A stretch of DNA of 38,441 nucleotides from the NCBI GenBank assembly GCA_905236285.1, contig CAJOPN010000019.1, positions 1-38,441 on the forward strand, in the 5' to 3' direction. Every line of letters begins with the position of its first letter. The stretch's first letter is position 1. The notes below the pieces were generated by a model. The model was not told the DNA's origin. It worked only from the letters and a program-made list of their open reading frames with translations, and did not search any database. Positions 26,800 through 37,169 of the stretch are shown here, piece after piece. Both the position numbers and the translations under genes were made by a program. The DNA is from an uncultured Selenomonadaceae bacterium. GTDB lineage: Bacteria > Bacillota > Negativicutes > Selenomonadales > Selenomonadaceae.

Positions 26800-28269
26800 G
26801 TGAAAACTTTGAATAAACGATTGGTATCGGCATTGCTCGGCTATTTAACTTTATTTTGCGGCGCGGCAATGATACCACCGTTAATATTTGCGGCAGCAGC
26901 GAAAGAAATCGGCGGAGTCTGGGCTTTCCTGCTGTCAATGTTTTTGTGTCTCGCGGCAACTTTTGAACTTGAAAGATTCGGCGGAGTTAAAGGCAAAGAC
27001 AATCTCGGAGTGCGTGAAGGAATTGCAATAACCGTTATCGGCTGGATTTTAATTTCAATTCTCGGAATGATTCCGTATTTTGCAAGCGGTTATTTAAATT
27101 TGCTTGACAGTTTTGTTGAATCGGTTTCGGGATTCAGCGGAACAGGCGCAACTGTTTTTGAAGATGTTGAAATTTTGCCGCGAAGTATTTTAATTTGGAG
27201 AAGTCTTTCAAATTGGGTCGGCGGTCTCGGAATAATTGTAATTTTTATGGCAATTCTTCCGCAATTCGGTCGCGGCGCAATGTATGTTATAAGAGCGGAA
27301 AGCACAGGACCGACCAAAGAAAGACAAATGCCACGAATCAGAGACAATGCAAAGGCACTTTTTTTAATTTATGTCGCATTGACCGTTTTATGTTCTGCGA
27401 CTTATTTTTTATGCGGACTTGATTTGTTCGCGGCAATCAATCATGCAATGACTACGATAGCTACGGGAGGATTTGGAATTTTTAACGGAACGGTTGACGA
27501 TTACGGAAACGGCTGGCTTGAACTTGCAATGACATTTTTCATGCTCGTTTCAAGCGGAAGTTTTGCCATGTATGTTGTTGCATTTCGTCGCGGTGCTCAC
27601 ATAATTTTAAAAAATACCGAATTTGTGACTTATCTTTGGATCGTTTTAGTCGCTGCCTCAGTCGTCACGATTGATTTATTTGTCGAAACAGATATGAATT
27701 TTTTCACGGCTTTCAGATATGCAGGTTTTCATGTGGCATCGCTTTCATCTACGACAGGTTTTGTTGCGACTGATTTTGATACTTGGCCTCCTCTTTCCAA
27801 AGGTTTTTTGATGATGACAATGTTTCTCGGAGGCTGTGCAGGTTCGACGGCAGGAGGTTTGAAAGTTGCAAGAATAGTTTTGCTTTTTAAAATGCTTAAT
27901 GTAATCGTGCAACAAAAAATTCACCCGCAAAGTTTAACTCAGGTGAAAATGAACGGTCAACTTGTTGATGATGAAATTGTTTTCGGTGCAGCGAGATTTT
28001 TTTTCGCAATCGTCGTTATGGATATTTTGTTTGCATTCGTTATGATGATTGACGGAATTGATCTCATCAACAGCGTGAGTGTAAGTGTATCGACAATGGC
28101 AAGCGTGGGACCCGGATTTGGAATTGAAGGAGCTACCAGCGGTTATTCATTATTGCCCAGTCTTTCAAAAATTTTTGCCTGTATGTTCATGTTTTTGTCT
28201 CGTCTTGAAGTTTTTGTTGTCCTTGCTCTGATTTCTCCTTCATTCTGGCATAAATCAAAAAATTGGTAA
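26800..28269 (+). CDS. trkH: TrkH-family potassium uptake protein
   Basis: Polytopic; VSGFSGTGATVFEDVE, SNWVGGLGIIVIFMAILP, TTIATGGFGIFN, GCAGSTAGGLKVARI selectivity-loop motifs. Start is GTG 26800 or TTG 26809. Confidence 0.92.
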   Translation: MKTLNKRLVSALLGYLTLFCGAAMIPPLIFAAAAKEIGGVWAFLLSMFLCLAATFELERFGGVKGKDNLGVREGIAITVIGWILISILGMIPYFASGYLNLLDSFVESVSGFSGTGATVFEDVEILPRSILIWRSLSNWVGGLGIIVIFMAILPQFGRGAMYVIRAESTGPTKERQMPRIRDNAKALFLIYVALTVLCSATYFLCGLDLFAAINHAMTTIATGGFGIFNGTVDDYGNGWLELAMTFFMLVSSGSFAMYVVAFRRGAHIILKNTEFVTYLWIVLVAASVVTIDLFVETDMNFFTAFRYAGFHVASLSSTTGFVATDFDTWPPLSKGFLMMTMFLGGCAGSTAGGLKVARIVLLFKMLNVIVQQKIHPQSLTQVKMNGQLVDDEIVFGAARFFFAIVVMDILFAFVMMIDGIDLINSVSVSVSTMASVGPGFGIEGATSGYSLLPSLSKIFACMFMFLSRLEVFVVLALISPSFWHKSKNW

Positions 28270-28270
28270 A

Positions 28271-29797
28271 TCACGAATCAAAATCAATGTCGTTTCGCAA
28301 TTTGATTGCCTCTCCTATGTGAACATTGTCAATTACTTTACTGCCTTCAAGATCGGCTATAGTCCTGCCGACTTTTTTTATTCTGTCAAACGATCTTGCA
28401 GACAAATTTTTTCTTTTATAAACCATTTCCAATAATTCCGACGCTCTTTCAGTCATCAAACAAAATTTTTCAATCAATGCATGATTCATCTGTGCGTTGC
28501 AAAATAATTTATATTGCTTGAGTCTTTCAATTTGAATTTCTCTCGCTGCAGTTACTCTCTGACGAATTGTCGCCGATGATTCACTCTTTCGTTTAGATGT
28601 CAAATCTTTGTATTCAACTTTCGGCACACGAATGTGAATATCAATTCTGTCGAGCAGCGGTCCGGAAATTTTTCTTGTGTAACGTTTAATTTCGTTCGGA
28701 GTACAGCGGCAAGGATGATCGGGATCTCCGTACCAGCCGCACGGACACGGATTCATTGAACAAATTAAAATTATGCTTGAAGGAAATGTAATTGTTGCAC
28801 TCACACGTGAAATTGTAACTTTTCTTTCTTCGAGAGGTTCACGCAATGCCTCTAAAGTTTCCTTGCTGAATTCAGGAAATTCGTCCAAAAATAAAACGCC
28901 GTGATGTGCAAGCGTAACTTGTCCGGCTCTCGGAATTGTTCCGCCGCCTATCATTGCTGAAGTTGATGCGTCATGATTAGGACTTTGAAACGGACGTTTT
29001 TTCATCAAGCCGCCGTTTGCTCCCAATTTTCCTTCGACGCTGTAAATTTTTGTTACTTCCAATGCCTCTTCTTTAGTCAATTCAGGCAATATTGAACTCA
29101 TTCTTTTTGCAAGCATTGTTTTTCCGGATCCTGGTACTCCGACCATCAAAACATTGTGACCGCCTGCCGCTGCTATTTCGAGCGCACGTTTCGCCATGAA
29201 TTGTCCTTGCACGTCAGAAAAATCATCTTGAAATTCTGCAATTTCTTCAACTTCATAATATTTTTTTGTTTCAGGCGACATTTCTTTGTAACCTTGAAGA
29301 TATTGAACCAAATTTGAAAGATTAACCGGCGCGAAAACTTCTATTCCGTCAACCAATAATGCCTCATTTGCATTTTCTTTTGAGACGAAAATTTTTTTGA
29401 AACCTTTTTCGCGAGCGGTAACGACCATCGGCAATACTCCGCTGACTGATCTTAAATTGCCTTCGAGCGACAATTCAGCCGTGAAAAAACATTTTTCAAT
29501 CTTTTCTGAAGAAATTGTTCCTTGTGCCGCGAGTAATCCTATTGCAATCGGAAGATCAAGACCCGGCGAATCTTTTTTTAAATCTGCGGGTGCTAAATTT
29601 ATTGTAATTTTTTCAGCCCTGAGCAACAAATTTGAATTTCTTATTGCCGTTCTTACTCTTTCTTTCGATTCTTTTACTGCTGTATTTGGCAGACCGACTA
29701 TGTCGAATGAAGGCATTCCGTTACTGCTGTCAACTTCTACATTTATAATTTGTCCGTCTACTCCAAGCGTCGTTGCTCCAAAAGTTTTAGCAAACAA
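28271..29797 (-). CDS. comM: YifB/ComM-family Mg-chelatase-like AAA+ ATPase
   Basis: MFAKTFGATTLGVDGQIINVEVDSSNGMPSFDIVGLPNTAVKESKERVRTAI...NVLMVGVPGSGKTMLAKRM...GVLFLDEFPEFSKETLEALREPLEE...CSMNPCPCGW. Confidence 0.95.
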   Translation of the reverse strand: MFAKTFGATTLGVDGQIINVEVDSSNGMPSFDIVGLPNTAVKESKERVRTAIRNSNLLLRAEKITINLAPADLKKDSPGLDLPIAIGLLAAQGTISSEKIEKCFFTAELSLEGNLRSVSGVLPMVVTAREKGFKKIFVSKENANEALLVDGIEVFAPVNLSNLVQYLQGYKEMSPETKKYYEVEEIAEFQDDFSDVQGQFMAKRALEIAAAGGHNVLMVGVPGSGKTMLAKRMSSILPELTKEEALEVTKIYSVEGKLGANGGLMKKRPFQSPNHDASTSAMIGGGTIPRAGQVTLAHHGVLFLDEFPEFSKETLEALREPLEERKVTISRVSATITFPSSIILICSMNPCPCGWYGDPDHPCRCTPNEIKRYTRKISGPLLDRIDIHIRVPKVEYKDLTSKRKSESSATIRQRVTAAREIQIERLKQYKLFCNAQMNHALIEKFCLMTERASELLEMVYKRKNLSARSFDRIKKVGRTIADLEGSKVIDNVHIGEAIKLRNDIDFDS

Positions 29798-29821
29798 AAA
29801 TTATCATCTCAATTCTTTAAT

Positions 29822-30856
29822 TCAATTCGCATTGCTCATCTCAATAAATTCATTTAATTTTTGCATCGCCAAGCCGGAAGAAATCATATTTCGCGCAACT
29901 TCAAGAGCATCTTTCAATGAATCTGCCTCGCCTCCGATATAAATTCCCGCCGCCGCATTCAATAATACTATATCTGTCTTAGGTCCCGGCGTTCCGCTTA
30001 AAATATATTTTGTAATTTTTGCATTTTCTTCGGGAGTTCCTCCGACAATTTCAGATTTGTTTGCAAGATTAAATCCGTATTCTTCGGGATTGATTACATA
30101 TCTTTGATAAGTTCCGTCCTTGAGTTCGCAAACGGAAGTCGGTGCACTTATTGAAATTTCATCAAGGCAATCTTGTCCATAAATTACCATTCCGCGTTTT
30201 ACTCCGAGATTCGTCAAAACTTTCGCCAAAAGTTCAAGAAGATATTCATCATACACGCCTAAAATATAAAGTTGCGGTTTAGCAGGATTTGTAAGCGGTC
30301 CGAGAATATTAAAAACGGTTCTTATTCCGAGCTCTTTTCTGATTGAGCCGACATATTTCATTGACGTGTGATATTTTTGTGCAAAGAAAAAACAAATTCC
30401 GATTTTTTTTAGGAGGTCGACACATTTTTCAGGCTCAAGATTAATATTTATTCCGAGTGCCTCAAGACAATCCGCTGCTCCCGATTTCGATGATGCCGCT
30501 CGATTTCCATGTTTTGCAACTTTTATTCCCGCCGCCGAAATTATAAATGATGCCGTCGTCGAAACATTTATTGAGCCCGAATGATCTCCTCCCGTTCCGA
30601 CTATTTCCAAAATATCGCCGACCTCCTGCGTATCAACTTTGATTGCATGTTCTCTCATTGCCGCCGCCGAACCTGTTATTTCTTCTATCGTCTCAGCTTT
30701 TGCACTCTTCGTTGAAAGTGCCGCAAGATACGCCGCATTTTGAACTGCCGAACTTTCTCCATTCATTATTTCGTTCATTACGGTATATGCCTCATCGTAA
30801 CTTAAATCTTCTTTTGCAACTATTTTTTTTATCGCCTCTGCGATCATACATTTCAC
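29822..30856 (-). CDS. trpD: Anthranilate phosphoribosyltransferase
   Basis: [56 protein letters not shown]...[18 protein letters not shown]. Confidence 0.95.
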   Translation of the reverse strand: MKCMIAEAIKKIVAKEDLSYDEAYTVMNEIMNGESSAVQNAAYLAALSTKSAKAETIEEITGSAAAMREHAIKVDTQEVGDILEIVGTGGDHSGSINVSTTASFIISAAGIKVAKHGNRAASSKSGAADCLEALGININLEPEKCVDLLKKIGICFFFAQKYHTSMKYVGSIRKELGIRTVFNILGPLTNPAKPQLYILGVYDEYLLELLAKVLTNLGVKRGMVIYGQDCLDEISISAPTSVCELKDGTYQRYVINPEEYGFNLANKSEIVGGTPEENAKITKYILSGTPGPKTDIVLLNAAAGIYIGGEADSLKDALEVARNMISSGLAMQKLNEFIEMSNAN

Positions 30857-30869
30857 CTCAAAAAATTTT

Positions 30870-31253
30870 TTACATAATTTTTTTTATTGTAGCCGCCTCG
30901 CTCGCACGCTGTTCGATTTGTTCCAATGTTGCTCCTTGATTCGATTCTATTGCCGCAACTACTGCTCCTTCAACGAGCGGACAATCTACCAATTTCATTT
31001 TTGGTTTATCGAACATTTCCATCGCCATTTCTGCTGTCATTACTGCGCTGCCTATGTCCATCAAAATTGCAACTCCGTCGTCTGAATAAACTTGCGTCAT
31101 TGCTCCGAGAATTTTTTTGCAACTCGTTCCCGTTGAATTGTCTTCAAGTCCTCCTGCCGCCGCTATCGGAACATTCGGGGCCATCATTTTCGCCAATTCA
31201 ACGACACCTTCAGCCAATCTGCAACTGTGTGATGCTACCACTATTCCTACCAT
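30870..31253 (-). CDS. dhaM: PTS-dependent dihydroxyacetone kinase phosphotransferase subunit DhaM (EIIA-like)
   Basis: [52 protein letters not shown]...[23 protein letters not shown]. Confidence 0.9.
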   Translation of the reverse strand: MVGIVVASHSCRLAEGVVELAKMMAPNVPIAAAGGLEDNSTGTSCKKILGAMTQVYSDDGVAILMDIGSAVMTAEMAMEMFDKPKMKLVDCPLVEGAVVAAIESNQGATLEQIEQRASEAATIKKIM

Positions 31254-31266
31254 TTCCGCTCACTCC

Positions 31267-32250
31267 TTATTTTTTAAGTGCGAAAGTGTCTGCTGCTGCA
31301 TCATAATATTTTTTTAATTCTTCGTCCAACTTCAAAAGTGTTATTGAAAAGCCGGACATTTCTATTGATGTCATATAATTGCCGATCATCGTATCATAAA
31401 TTTTTATTTCATTTTTTTCGAGATATTTTTGAACGAAATTATTTACAATCAAAAGTTCCATTAACGGAGTTGCTCCCATTCCGTTTATCATTACCGCAAC
31501 TTCTTGATTTTTATAATTTAAATCGTTCAAAATTTCGTCGAGAATTTTTTTTGTAATTTCGTCGGCATTCAAAATTTTTTCGCGTTTTATTCCTGCCTCT
31601 CCGTGAATTCCTATTCCGATTTCCATTTCATCTTCCGAAAGCTCAAAACTTGCAACGCCGCTCGCAGGAATTGTGCAAGGTGAAATTGCCATTCCCATTG
31701 AGCGAACATTTTCGATTGTACGTTGAGCAATTTCTTTGACTGATTTTAAATCTGCACCCGTCTCGGCAAGTGCACCTGCTATTTTATGAACAAAAATTGT
31801 TCCTGCTACTCCGCGTCGTCCTATTTCCGAATTTTGAGTTGCAACGTCATCCGCAACAATTACATATTCAACATTTATTCCTTCATCTTTCGCCATGTCA
31901 ATCGCAGTTTCAAATGTCATTACATCGCCGCTGTAATTTTTCACTATGCACAGCACGCCTTTTTTATTTTTGACTTCTTCAATCGCTTTGAACACGGGAA
32001 GAGCTGCCGGAGAAGTGAAAATTGAACCTGCAACTGCACAATCAAGCATTCCGAAACCGACGTAACCGAAATGTGCAGGCTCATGTCCGCTTCCGCCGCC
32101 GCTTATCAATGCAACTTTATTCGGATTTAAATTTTTTCTCAGTATCACGTTTAAATTTCCGAGTCTCTTAACTTTCTCTTTTTGCGCCGCAACAAATCCT
32201 TCAATCATTTCATTTTCAACATCAGCGGGATTATTAATGATTTTCTTCAT
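31267..32250 (-). CDS. dhaK: Dihydroxyacetone kinase subunit DhaK
   Basis: MKKIINNPADVENEMIEGFVAAQ...VALISGGGSGHEPAHFGYVGFGMLDCAVAGSIFTSPAALPVFKAI...VKNYSGDVMTFETAIDMA...GIGIHGEAGIKR. Confidence 0.95.
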   Translation of the reverse strand: MKKIINNPADVENEMIEGFVAAQKEKVKRLGNLNVILRKNLNPNKVALISGGGSGHEPAHFGYVGFGMLDCAVAGSIFTSPAALPVFKAIEEVKNKKGVLCIVKNYSGDVMTFETAIDMAKDEGINVEYVIVADDVATQNSEIGRRGVAGTIFVHKIAGALAETGADLKSVKEIAQRTIENVRSMGMAISPCTIPASGVASFELSEDEMEIGIGIHGEAGIKREKILNADEITKKILDEILNDLNYKNQEVAVMINGMGATPLMELLIVNNFVQKYLEKNEIKIYDTMIGNYMTSIEMSGFSITLLKLDEELKKYYDAAADTFALKK

Positions 32251-32362
32251 TAAAAATTTCGACCTCCACACTTTCGCATTTATTTTTATTTTGAAAAAAA
32301 TTATTCGCGCTTAAAAAAAAATTTCCTGCAATCGTTATCAATATTTGAATTGTGAATTTTAC

Positions 32363-32391
32363 TTGTAATTTTTTTGAGTTAATGATAAAAT
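32363..32391 (+). promoter_or_regulatory. Putative sigma-A-type promoter for murF
   Basis: TTGTAA (32363-32368), 17-nt spacer, TAAAAT (32386-32391); RBS CGGAGG and ATG 32436 downstream. Confidence 0.45.
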
Positions 32392-32435
32392 TTGAAAAAA
32401 TTTTTTAAAAAATTTGTCGGAGGTTTTTTAATAAG

Positions 32436-33728
32436 ATGCCTAAATTTATTTTTGAAGATATAATCACGGACAGCAGAAAAATTTCAAAAGGTTCAATGTT
32501 CATAGCAATCAAAGGAGAAAAATTCAACGGCGAAGATTTTGCGATTGAGGCGATTGAAAAAGGAGCGGCAGGAGTAATCGTCAATGAAAATTGTCTCGAA
32601 GAAAAATTGCCGAAGACCGGATTAATTTTAAAAGTTGCCGATACTCTCGCGACGTATCAAAATTTTGCACGTGCCTGGCGAGAAAATTTTAAAATACCGC
32701 TTGTCGCAATTACCGGATCGAACGGAAAGACGACAACGAAAGATTTAACGGCGGCAGCACTCGGAGGATTGGGAGAAATTCAAAAAACTTCAGGAAATTT
32801 CAACAACGAAATGGGAGTGCCGATAACACTTTTGGGAATCAATGAAAATCATAAAGCAGCAGTAGTTGAAATCGGAATGAGAGGACTCGGACAAATCGAA
32901 TCGCTTTCAAAAATTGTCAAGCCGAATATCGGAATTGTTACGAATGTCGGTGAAACTCATATTGAATTGCTCGGTTCGATTGAAAATATTGCAAAGGCAA
33001 AAAGTGAACTCGTTGAAGCAATTCACGAAGGCGGAATCGTAATTTTAAACGCCGATGATTCAAATGTCATTAAAATGAAATCGAAGGTCAAAAGCGGAGT
33101 AAAAATAATTACATTTGGAATTGATAACGACGCTGACATTAAAGCTGAAAAAATTACAAGCGATTCGGCGACGACAAAATTTTTCGTAAACGATTTTGAA
33201 TTTGAGATTCCGATGCTCGGTCGGCATAATGTTCTGAATGCACTTGCCGCGATTTGTGCAGGTATCGCCGTGAATTTGACATTTGAAAAAATAAGAGACG
33301 GTTTAAAAAATCTCAATAAAACAAAAATGCGATTTGAAATTGAAGAAAGAAACGGCTTAAAAATTATAAATGATGCTTACAATGCAAGTCCGGCATCAAT
33401 GAGAGCGGCACTTCAAACGACTGCACAGATTGCCGAAGGAAGAAAGATTGCGGTATTGGGCGACATGCTCGAACTCGGCGAAATTTCCGAAAAGGCACAT
33501 CGTCAAGTCGGTGAAGAAGTTTTCAAGAATAATTTTGATATTTTGATAACTTACGGACAACTTGGAAAATTTATTGCGGAAGGAGCAGTCGGAGTCAAAA
33601 AAATTTTTACTTCAGATACACATGAAGAAGCGGCAAATTATTTGAAAAAAATTTTACAATCGGGAGATACAATTTTATTCAAAGGATCAAGAGGAATGCA
33701 AATGGAAAAAATAATAAATTTGATTTGA
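32436..33728 (+). CDS. murF: UDP-N-acetylmuramoyl-tripeptide--D-alanyl-D-alanine ligase
   Basis: DSRKISKGSMFIAIKGEKFNGEDF...VAITGSNGKTTTKDLTAAAL...TSGNFNNEMGVPITLLGI...INDAYNASPASMRAAL...AVLGDMLELGE. Confidence 0.95.
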   Translation: MPKFIFEDIITDSRKISKGSMFIAIKGEKFNGEDFAIEAIEKGAAGVIVNENCLEEKLPKTGLILKVADTLATYQNFARAWRENFKIPLVAITGSNGKTTTKDLTAAALGGLGEIQKTSGNFNNEMGVPITLLGINENHKAAVVEIGMRGLGQIESLSKIVKPNIGIVTNVGETHIELLGSIENIAKAKSELVEAIHEGGIVILNADDSNVIKMKSKVKSGVKIITFGIDNDADIKAEKITSDSATTKFFVNDFEFEIPMLGRHNVLNALAAICAGIAVNLTFEKIRDGLKNLNKTKMRFEIEERNGLKIINDAYNASPASMRAALQTTAQIAEGRKIAVLGDMLELGEISEKAHRQVGEEVFKNNFDILITYGQLGKFIAEGAVGVKKIFTSDTHEEAANYLKKILQSGDTILFKGSRGMQMEKIINLI

Positions 33729-33742
33729 GGAGGTAATTATTT

Positions 33743-34918
33743 GTGGAAAGCAGATTTGGAAAATACGGCGGTCAATATGTACCTGAAATAGTAATGCCTG
33801 CGCTTAAAGAGACAGAGACAGCTTACAATGAAGCTAAAGACGATCGCGAATTTCAAAACGAATTTAAATTTTATCTTAAAAATTATGCAGGACGACCGAC
33901 ACTCCTTTATGAAGCAAAAAAATTGACTGAACATTACGGAGCAGGCCGAATTTTTTTGAAGAGAGAAGATTTATTGCATACAGGCGCACATAAAATTAAT
34001 AATGCACTCGGTCAAGCACTTTTGGCGAAACGAATGGGAAAAACAAGAATAGTTGCAGAGACCGGAGCAGGTCAGCACGGTGTGGCAAGTGCAACAGTCG
34101 CGGCTCTTTTCGGAATGGACTGCATAGTTTTCATGGGCGTTGAAGATATGAGACGGCAAGCGTTGAATGTTTTCAGAATGGAACTTTTAGGCGCAAAAGT
34201 TCAAGGAGTCGAAAGCGGAACGGGTACACTCAAAGATGCGACGAGTGAGGCAATTCGATATTGGGCAACGAATATTGAAGATACATATTATTTAATCGGT
34301 TCATGCGTCGGACCTCATCCGTATCCGACTATGGTCAGAGATTTTCAATCTTGTATCGGTCGTGAAATTCGAGCTCAATGTATCAAAGATTATGGCAGAC
34401 TTCCAACTCATGTTGTTGCGTGTGTCGGAGGTGGTTCAAATGCAATCGGAACTTTTTACGAATTTCTTGAAGATAAGCGCGTCAAAATGATCGGAGTTGA
34501 AGCAGGAGGCAAAAACAGTTTTGAAAATGCAAAAACATTGAGCGGAAGAGGTCGCCCGGGAGTTTTGCACGGAGCTTATTCATATTTGTTGCAAACGCCT
34601 GAAGGTCAAGTTATCGAAGCGTATTCCGTCAGCGCAGGCTTGGATTATCCCGGAGTCGGTCCAGAACATTCATTCTTTAAAGATGAAAAAATTGCATTTT
34701 ATGATTCTGTTAGTGATGAAGAGGCACTTGAAGCATTTAAATTTTTGTCGAAAACTGAAGGAATAGTTCCTGCATTGGAAAGTGCTCATGCGATTGCATA
34801 TCTTGAAAAATTGATGCCGCAGACGAAAGAATCGGACATGATAGTAGTATGTTTAAGCGGACGCGGCGACAAAGATGTTTCTCATGTTGCAGAAATTTTA
34901 AAGAACAGCGGGAGGTGA
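33743..34918 (+). CDS. trpB: Tryptophan synthase beta chain
   Basis: [17 protein letters not shown]...[64 protein letters not shown] start with GGAGG RBS. Confidence 0.98.
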   Translation: MESRFGKYGGQYVPEIVMPALKETETAYNEAKDDREFQNEFKFYLKNYAGRPTLLYEAKKLTEHYGAGRIFLKREDLLHTGAHKINNALGQALLAKRMGKTRIVAETGAGQHGVASATVAALFGMDCIVFMGVEDMRRQALNVFRMELLGAKVQGVESGTGTLKDATSEAIRYWATNIEDTYYLIGSCVGPHPYPTMVRDFQSCIGREIRAQCIKDYGRLPTHVVACVGGGSNAIGTFYEFLEDKRVKMIGVEAGGKNSFENAKTLSGRGRPGVLHGAYSYLLQTPEGQVIEAYSVSAGLDYPGVGPEHSFFKDEKIAFYDSVSDEEALEAFKFLSKTEGIVPALESAHAIAYLEKLMPQTKESDMIVVCLSGRGDKDVSHVAEILKNSGR

Positions 34919-34924
34919 AAATAA

Positions 34925-35740
34925 ATGTCGAGATTGGAATCAAAATTAAATGAACTTAAAAATCAGGGACGAAAGGCATTAAATATTTATATTACTGCCG
35001 GAGCTCCCGACGTTGAGACGAGCAAACGAGCAATAATTGAAGCGACGAAAGCAGGAGCAGATATAATTGAAATCGGAATACCTTTCAGCGATCCGCTTGC
35101 AGACGGTCCTGTTATTCAAGCGAGTTCAACGGCAGCAATTAAAAACAGAATGAGTCCTTATCGTGTCGTAAGCATTATTAAGGAATTGCGTAAAAATATT
35201 GACAATCCATTAATCGGAATGGGATATATTAATTCTCTGATGAGTTACGGTTACAGATACGGAAATGATTACAACGGCTTTGAAAGATTTGTGACTGAGG
35301 CGAAAATTGCAGGAATGGACGGCTTGATAATTCCTGACGTTCCGCACGAAGAGAGTACTCAAATTAAGGCGACAAGCCGAAGAAAAGGAATCCATTTAAT
35401 TGAATTTGTAACTCCGTTGACGACGATTGAAAGAATGGAATCGACTTGCAAAGATGCAACGGGATTTATTTATTGCGTATCAAATACGGGAGTAACCGGC
35501 GTTAAGGAATTGGATTTTTCAAAAATAGGAGAAGTTACAAATCAGGCACGTGAATTTACTCAAACACCTTTGATGATCGGATTCGGAATAGGAACTCCTC
35601 AAGCAGCAGCTAATGCGGCAAAATTTGCTGACGGTGTAATTGTCGGAAGTGCAGTTGTAAAAAGATTGCAGGAAAATAAATTTGATGAAGCGATGGATTT
35701 AATTCACTCAATGAGAGTTGCTCTTGATCAATCAAAATAA
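34925..35740 (+). CDS. trpA: Tryptophan synthase alpha chain
   Basis: YITAGAPDVETSKRAIIEATKAGADIIEIGIPFSDPLADGPVIQASSTAAI...GMDGLIIPDVPHEES...GFGIGTPQAAANAAKFADGVIVGSAVVKRL. Confidence 0.97.
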   Translation: MSRLESKLNELKNQGRKALNIYITAGAPDVETSKRAIIEATKAGADIIEIGIPFSDPLADGPVIQASSTAAIKNRMSPYRVVSIIKELRKNIDNPLIGMGYINSLMSYGYRYGNDYNGFERFVTEAKIAGMDGLIIPDVPHEESTQIKATSRRKGIHLIEFVTPLTTIERMESTCKDATGFIYCVSNTGVTGVKELDFSKIGEVTNQAREFTQTPLMIGFGIGTPQAAANAAKFADGVIVGSAVVKRLQENKFDEAMDLIHSMRVALDQSK

Positions 35741-35779
35741 ATTTTTTTCAAAATAAAAATTAAAATTAAAATTAAAAAT

Positions 35780-35812
35780 GACGAGCCGAAATGAACTCGT
35801 CAAATTTTTTTT
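35780..35812. terminator. Rho-independent (probably bidirectional) terminator between convergent trpA and ymdB
   Basis: GACGAG (35780-35785), 10-nt loop, CTCGTC (35796-35801), then AAATTTTTTTT; A-run on the opposite flank. Confidence 0.8.
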
Positions 35813-35814
35813 AT

Positions 35815-36594
35815 TCAATCAATCGTTTCAAAAATTCTTTCAATGCTCGTGACTTTATTTGCTTTGTCGTCAATTTCCAAAATTATGCCGCAATATATGC
35901 AAGGTTTTTCACCAATTTCAAAAAGTGCAGGCAATCCGTTAAGAAATTTTTCAATGATAATTTCAGACTTAATTCCGAGTACAGAATTTTTCGATCCGAC
36001 CATTCCCAAATCTGTAATATAAGCCGTGCCTTGAGGTAAAATTCTTTCGTCGGCAGTCTGCACATGCGTATGTGTTCCCCATATCGCCGTAATTTTTCCG
36101 TCAAGATAATATCCCATTGAAACTTTTTCGCTCGTCGCCTCTGCATGAAAATCAATTAAAATTATGTCACAATCTTTTTGAATTTGTTTAACAATTTCAG
36201 CCGCCTTTGAAAACGGACAATCAATCGCCGGCATGAAAGTTCGTCCCGAAAGATTTATAACTCCGATATTTTTTGCACGAAACGGATAAATACAAAAACC
36301 GTGTCCCGGTACACCTTCGGGATAATTTGCAGGTCTGATTAAAAACGGTTCTTGATCTATTATTTCAAAGACTCCTTTATTGTCCCAAATGTGATTTCCC
36401 GATGTAACAATATCCGCTCCGCCCGAAAGTAATTTTCTGAAAGTGTCGGGAGTTAATCCTCGTCCGTGTGCCGCATTTTCTCCGTTTACTATCACCACGT
36501 CAATTTCTTTTTCTTTTTTTATTTTCGGAGTGTAAGAAAAAAAAGCCGCTCGACCTGATCGACCGACTACATCTCCGACTATTAATATTCGCAT
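35815..36594 (-). CDS. ymdB: YmdB-family (TIGR00282) metallophosphoesterase
   Basis: MRILIVGDVVGRSGRAAF...VIVNGENAAHGRGLTPDTFRKLLSGGADIVTSGNHIWDNKGVFEII...IILIDFHAEATSEKVSMGYYLDGKITAIWGTHTHVQTADERILPQGTAYITDLGM. Confidence 0.95.
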   Translation of the reverse strand: MRILIVGDVVGRSGRAAFFSYTPKIKKEKEIDVVIVNGENAAHGRGLTPDTFRKLLSGGADIVTSGNHIWDNKGVFEIIDQEPFLIRPANYPEGVPGHGFCIYPFRAKNIGVINLSGRTFMPAIDCPFSKAAEIVKQIQKDCDIILIDFHAEATSEKVSMGYYLDGKITAIWGTHTHVQTADERILPQGTAYITDLGMVGSKNSVLGIKSEIIIEKFLNGLPALFEIGEKPCIYCGIILEIDDKANKVTSIERIFETID

Positions 36595-36613
36595 TTATTT
36601 TTTTCTCCTTTTT

Positions 36614-37138
36614 TTAATTATTGTATACTATTACTCTTTCTCTCTCTCTAACTCCCACTAAGCGATTTTCTATTCTTATTTGTCGGATATTGCTTAACAT
36701 CTGTTCCAAATAATCTATCTGTTCCAAAATATATTCTTCATCATTTGCACCTTCGGCAATTTCTTCAATGAGTTGTTCGCCGAAATAATTAAATGCAAGT
36801 TCTGTCAACAAATTTAATTCGCCGCAAGTCATGGTTACAATATCGCGTCGAACATTTATAAAACAAGTATCATAGATGCCTTCAACATTCAATTCAATGG
36901 TTGCATCGCCGAGTCCTTCAATCGAATGATACGCCTCGACACTTTCGGCAACGTAATTTAAAAAGCCGTCAAACATTTCCTTTGTGAAGGCACCTCTGAG
37001 CGCAAAGGAAAGCTCAAGCATACCGTCCTTTGGGTCATAACTAACCGCCTGCACCGACGGATATACAACCAGTATTGCAGCGAGCAATCTGCTGGCATCA
37101 AGATTTGGCTTTTTATTTTGATTCAAAAAGTCAAACAT
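36614..37138 (-). CDS. Hypothetical protein located between rny and ymdB
   Basis: Intact 174-aa ORF, RBS-like CCTCCC (reverse of GGGAGG) just upstream; no family recognised. Confidence 0.75.
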   Translation of the reverse strand: MFDFLNQNKKPNLDASRLLAAILVVYPSVQAVSYDPKDGMLELSFALRGAFTKEMFDGFLNYVAESVEAYHSIEGLGDATIELNVEGIYDTCFINVRRDIVTMTCGELNLLTELAFNYFGEQLIEEIAEGANDEEYILEQIDYLEQMLSNIRQIRIENRLVGVRERERVIVYNN

Positions 37139-37169
37139 TATCGCTTAAACCTCCCTTAAAAAAATTTTT

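Noticed and set aside
35752-35779. Short (TAAAAT)n-like repeat after trpA
   Set aside because: Only about four imperfect hexamers in AT-rich DNA adjoining a terminator; no support for a functional repeat.
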